From a candidate division TA06 bacterium (GTDB lineage: Bacteria; Hydrothermota; DG-26; E44-bin18; JADFOU01), in NCBI GenBank assembly GCA_022562655.1, contig JADFOU010000125.1, forward strand, positions 1 to 6,187: 6,187 bases of DNA. The letters are read 5' to 3'. A program made the position numbers and the translations under genes. The notes beneath the pieces were generated by a model that worked only from the letters and a program-made list of their open reading frames with translations, was not told the DNA's origin and ran no database searches. Of the stretch, positions 4,625-6,187 are shown in pieces; the first letter of the stretch is position 1; each line of letters opens with the position of its first letter.

Positions 4625-5845
4625 TTATCTAAATAGTAAATGATTGAATAAATCCAAATAATTCGACAACAATCGTGTAATGAGAAATTTCTTTCTGACA
4701 CTCTCTATCGCTTTTTTGCCCATTTTATTGGCTAAATCAGGGTTCTTCAGCAATTCTATAATTCTCTCCGCAAATCCTTTCGCGTCCCAAGAATCAACCA
4801 GAAATCCGTTCTCTCCATCTGTCATTTGAAGGGGAATGCCGCCTACATTGGAACCCACAACAGGTGTTCCTTTCCACAAGGCTTCCGTTACAGTGAGTCC
4901 AAACCCTTCCTTTGTTGATTTTTGTATAATCACTGAAGATTTCCTCTGGAGGGAATTGATGAAGATGTAATTGGAACTCGCTGGCTCTCTCACGAGGATA
5001 ATATCTCCTTTCTTTACTAAGCTTCTTGCTTTTCTTTCTGTTTTTTGAAAAATCTCTAAGCCTTCAGGATCATCGGACGCCATGTTCCCGCATAATATCA
5101 ATCTACAGTCCACTTTTGTTTTTACTTTTTTATATACATCAATCACACCCTCCGGGTCTTTCCATTTATCGAATCTTGAAATTTGGGTAATTAGGGGTTT
5201 GTCTAAAGGGACCCCGAACTTCCTGAGATATTTTGAAATTGTAGCGTCAGAAATCTCTTTATTTTTGGTTGATAGAGGGTCGATGGCGGGGTTAACTATC
5301 CTTTGTTCCACGGACAGCCCATTTTTCTTATAGTTCTTATTAGAAATAATAACCATATTATATTGAATAATGAAATCACTCAGGAATTTCCATAAATCTC
5401 CGTTCGGTTTGGATAGATCTATATGGCATCTCCAAATCCAGGGTTGCTTCTTTTCAAAAAATTTAATTAAAGGAAGGGGTTGAGGATCGTGCACAATGAC
5501 GCAATCTTGATTGATATTCGTGTAGGAAGAAAAAATCTCATTGGTTTGAATATACAACTGTTTCTTCCTCTCAGATAAGTTAATCGAATCTCCTTGAAGT
5601 GCATTGTGAAATTTTTTGGTTACTGTAAAAAAGTCTGGCTTACCATGTACGATTCTCCAATCTGCTACAATTTTGATATCATTCATCAGGGGAACAAGGG
5701 AATCCAAAATCTCTGCCACACCCCCGCCAGAATAAGTAGAATTGATATGTAAAATGTGTTTTCCACGAAGATCTCTCGCCTTCTCCTGAATCTCCTTGAT
5801 GACCTTGTCTCCAACAATTTCACGATATTTCTCCAATCTTGACAT
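4625..5845 (-). CDS. treT: Trehalose synthase, TreT-type (GT4 retaining glycosyltransferase)
   Basis: TreT joins glucose and a nucleotide-activated glucose (ADP-, UDP- or GDP-glucose) into trehalose in one reversible cytoplasmic step. It is best known from Thermococcales and Thermotogales. The 406 aa match the family. Landmarks are HINSTYSGGGVAEIL (33-47), DWRIVHGKPDFFTVTKKFHN (62-81), VHDPQPLP (118-125) and WRCHIDLS (138-145). The GT-B C-terminal domain has ISRFDKWKDPEGV (222-234) and EGFGLTVTEALWKGTPVVGS (313-332), with Glu313 and Glu321 forming the GT4 EX7E motif. AAGGAG lies six bases before ATG, so the start is firm. A 113-base gap separates it from the gene upstream. Codons and base composition are AT-richer than in the SDMH genes: 14 of 60 bases are G/C at 5341-5400 against 30 of 60 at 901-960 in selD. 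Different ancestry is possible. Confidence 0.93.
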   Translation of the reverse strand: MSRLEKYREIVGDKVIKEIQEKARDLRGKHILHINSTYSGGGVAEILDSLVPLMNDIKIVADWRIVHGKPDFFTVTKKFHNALQGDSINLSERKKQLYIQTNEIFSSYTNINQDCVIVHDPQPLPLIKFFEKKQPWIWRCHIDLSKPNGDLWKFLSDFIIQYNMVIISNKNYKKNGLSVEQRIVNPAIDPLSTKNKEISDATISKYLRKFGVPLDKPLITQISRFDKWKDPEGVIDVYKKVKTKVDCRLILCGNMASDDPEGLEIFQKTERKARSLVKKGDIILVREPASSNYIFINSLQRKSSVIIQKSTKEGFGLTVTEALWKGTPVVGSNVGGIPLQMTDGENGFLVDSWDAKGFAERIIELLKNPDLANKMGKKAIESVRKKFLITRLLSNYLDLFNHLLFR

Positions 5846-5875
5846 TAATTTCTCCTTAATAACGCTAATTCTATC

Positions 5876-5907
5876 TTAAATTCAAGAATCAAGATCTGAC
5901 CCCACTC
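5876..5907. repeat. Probable GGGGTCAGATCTTGA interspersed repeat
   Basis: The minus strand reads GTGGGGTCAGATCTTGATT followed by CTTGAATTT, with CTTGA occurring twice. This resembles a repeat I know near REP-associated tyrosine (Y1/IS200-like) transposases in many genomes. No transposase is in the window. It lies in the leader of treT, whose only firm signal is its ribosome binding site at 5852-5857. The family assignment is from memory and unverified. Confidence 0.4.
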
Positions 5908-5958
5908 CTACTCAATCTAAGTATCTAATAAAACTTCATACATCATAACTTTTCTAAA

Positions 5959-6187
5959 TCAATTATTCTCCTTTCTTCCCCGACCAAAACTTAAAATCCG
6001 TTTTCGATAATCTGCTTTCTGTTCAGGAGGGAGATCTAATGCATCCAAGAAAAAATCAGGAGTCCCTCGTTGCCGGTAGCTTTCGTAACCTTTTTCAATT
6101 ATCGTTAAGTTTAAGGCTATCTTCTCCGTTTGATTTGAATCATCGACTCTCTTTTCCCTAACCACCGAAGTGGATTCTAAGAGTTGC
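5959..6187 (-). CDS. C-terminal part of an unrecognised protein, open at the window edge
   Basis: The frame is open from the right edge of the window to TGA at 5959-5961, at least 75 codons. A GTG at 6165 could start a 68-residue protein, but no ribosome binding site precedes it and the frame continues upstream without a stop. A partial gene is therefore more likely. The visible end is polar and helical, with QTEKIALNLTIIEKGYESY (about 12-30 from the GTG), then a proline-containing acidic segment and a basic tail. No domain is recognised. It lies 113 bases before treT on the same strand, and a functional link is not evident. Confidence 0.5.
   Translation of the reverse strand, partial: QLLESTSVVREKRVDDSNQTEKIALNLTIIEKGYESYRQRGTPDFFLDALDLPPEQKADYRKRILSFGRGRKENN

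Noticed and set aside
5082..5333. 83-codon plus-strand ORF inside treT
   Set aside because: It is entirely antisense to conserved GT4 motifs of TreT and has no family resemblance or ribosome binding site.

Overview
This window looks like a chromosomal segment from an uncultured, probably anaerobic bacterium. Every credible gene lies on the minus strand, so transcription runs from high to low coordinates. The organism guess rests on two things: a selenium-linked molybdenum-hydroxylase maturation set, and several short interspersed repeat types that I associate from memory with environmental bacterial genomes such as Desulfobacterota, Nitrospirota and Omnitrophota. No taxonomic marker is present, so the phylum is open.

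Right part (about 4290-6187, visibly AT-rich): an unrecognised coding end that is open at the window edge, then a full-length TreT-type trehalose synthase (4625-5845) with a strong ribosome binding site. Next comes an 89-codon ORF that begins like a multi-pass membrane glycosyltransferase and stops early.

Middle part (1860-4289): a compact maturation operon for selenium-dependent molybdenum hydroxylases (SDMH). Its genes are a MocA/YgfJ-type molybdopterin nucleotidyltransferase (3528-4184), an XdhC-type insertion chaperone (2722-3501) and a YqeB/EF2563-family protein (1860-2693). A short C-terminal coding remnant (4185-4289) ends exactly at the mocA start, and its 5' end meets the truncated membrane-protein ORF. 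This looks like a recombination junction between the trehalose neighbourhood and the SDMH operon.

Left part (1-1859): selD (selenophosphate synthase, 347-1393) followed by a 64-aa zinc-ribbon protein (98-292). Between yqeB and selD is a 466-base gap. It holds two interspersed repeats and two small ORFs (64 and 54 codons) that resemble each other and may be diverged tandem duplicates.

The genes fit one process. SelD makes selenophosphate. MocA-like, XdhC and YqeB are the known companions that prepare and insert the selenium-containing molybdenum cofactor. No hydroxylase structural gene, selA, selB or selC is in the window. This matches the known 'third selenium trait', in which SelD serves a labile selenium cofactor, although Sec or selenouridine use elsewhere in the genome cannot be excluded.

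The main curiosities are short repeats that form gene ends and a ribosome binding site inside the operon, the paired small ORFs ahead of selD, the zinc-ribbon partner after selD, and the junction with truncated ORFs. I found no CRISPR, tRNA, rRNA or complete mobile element.
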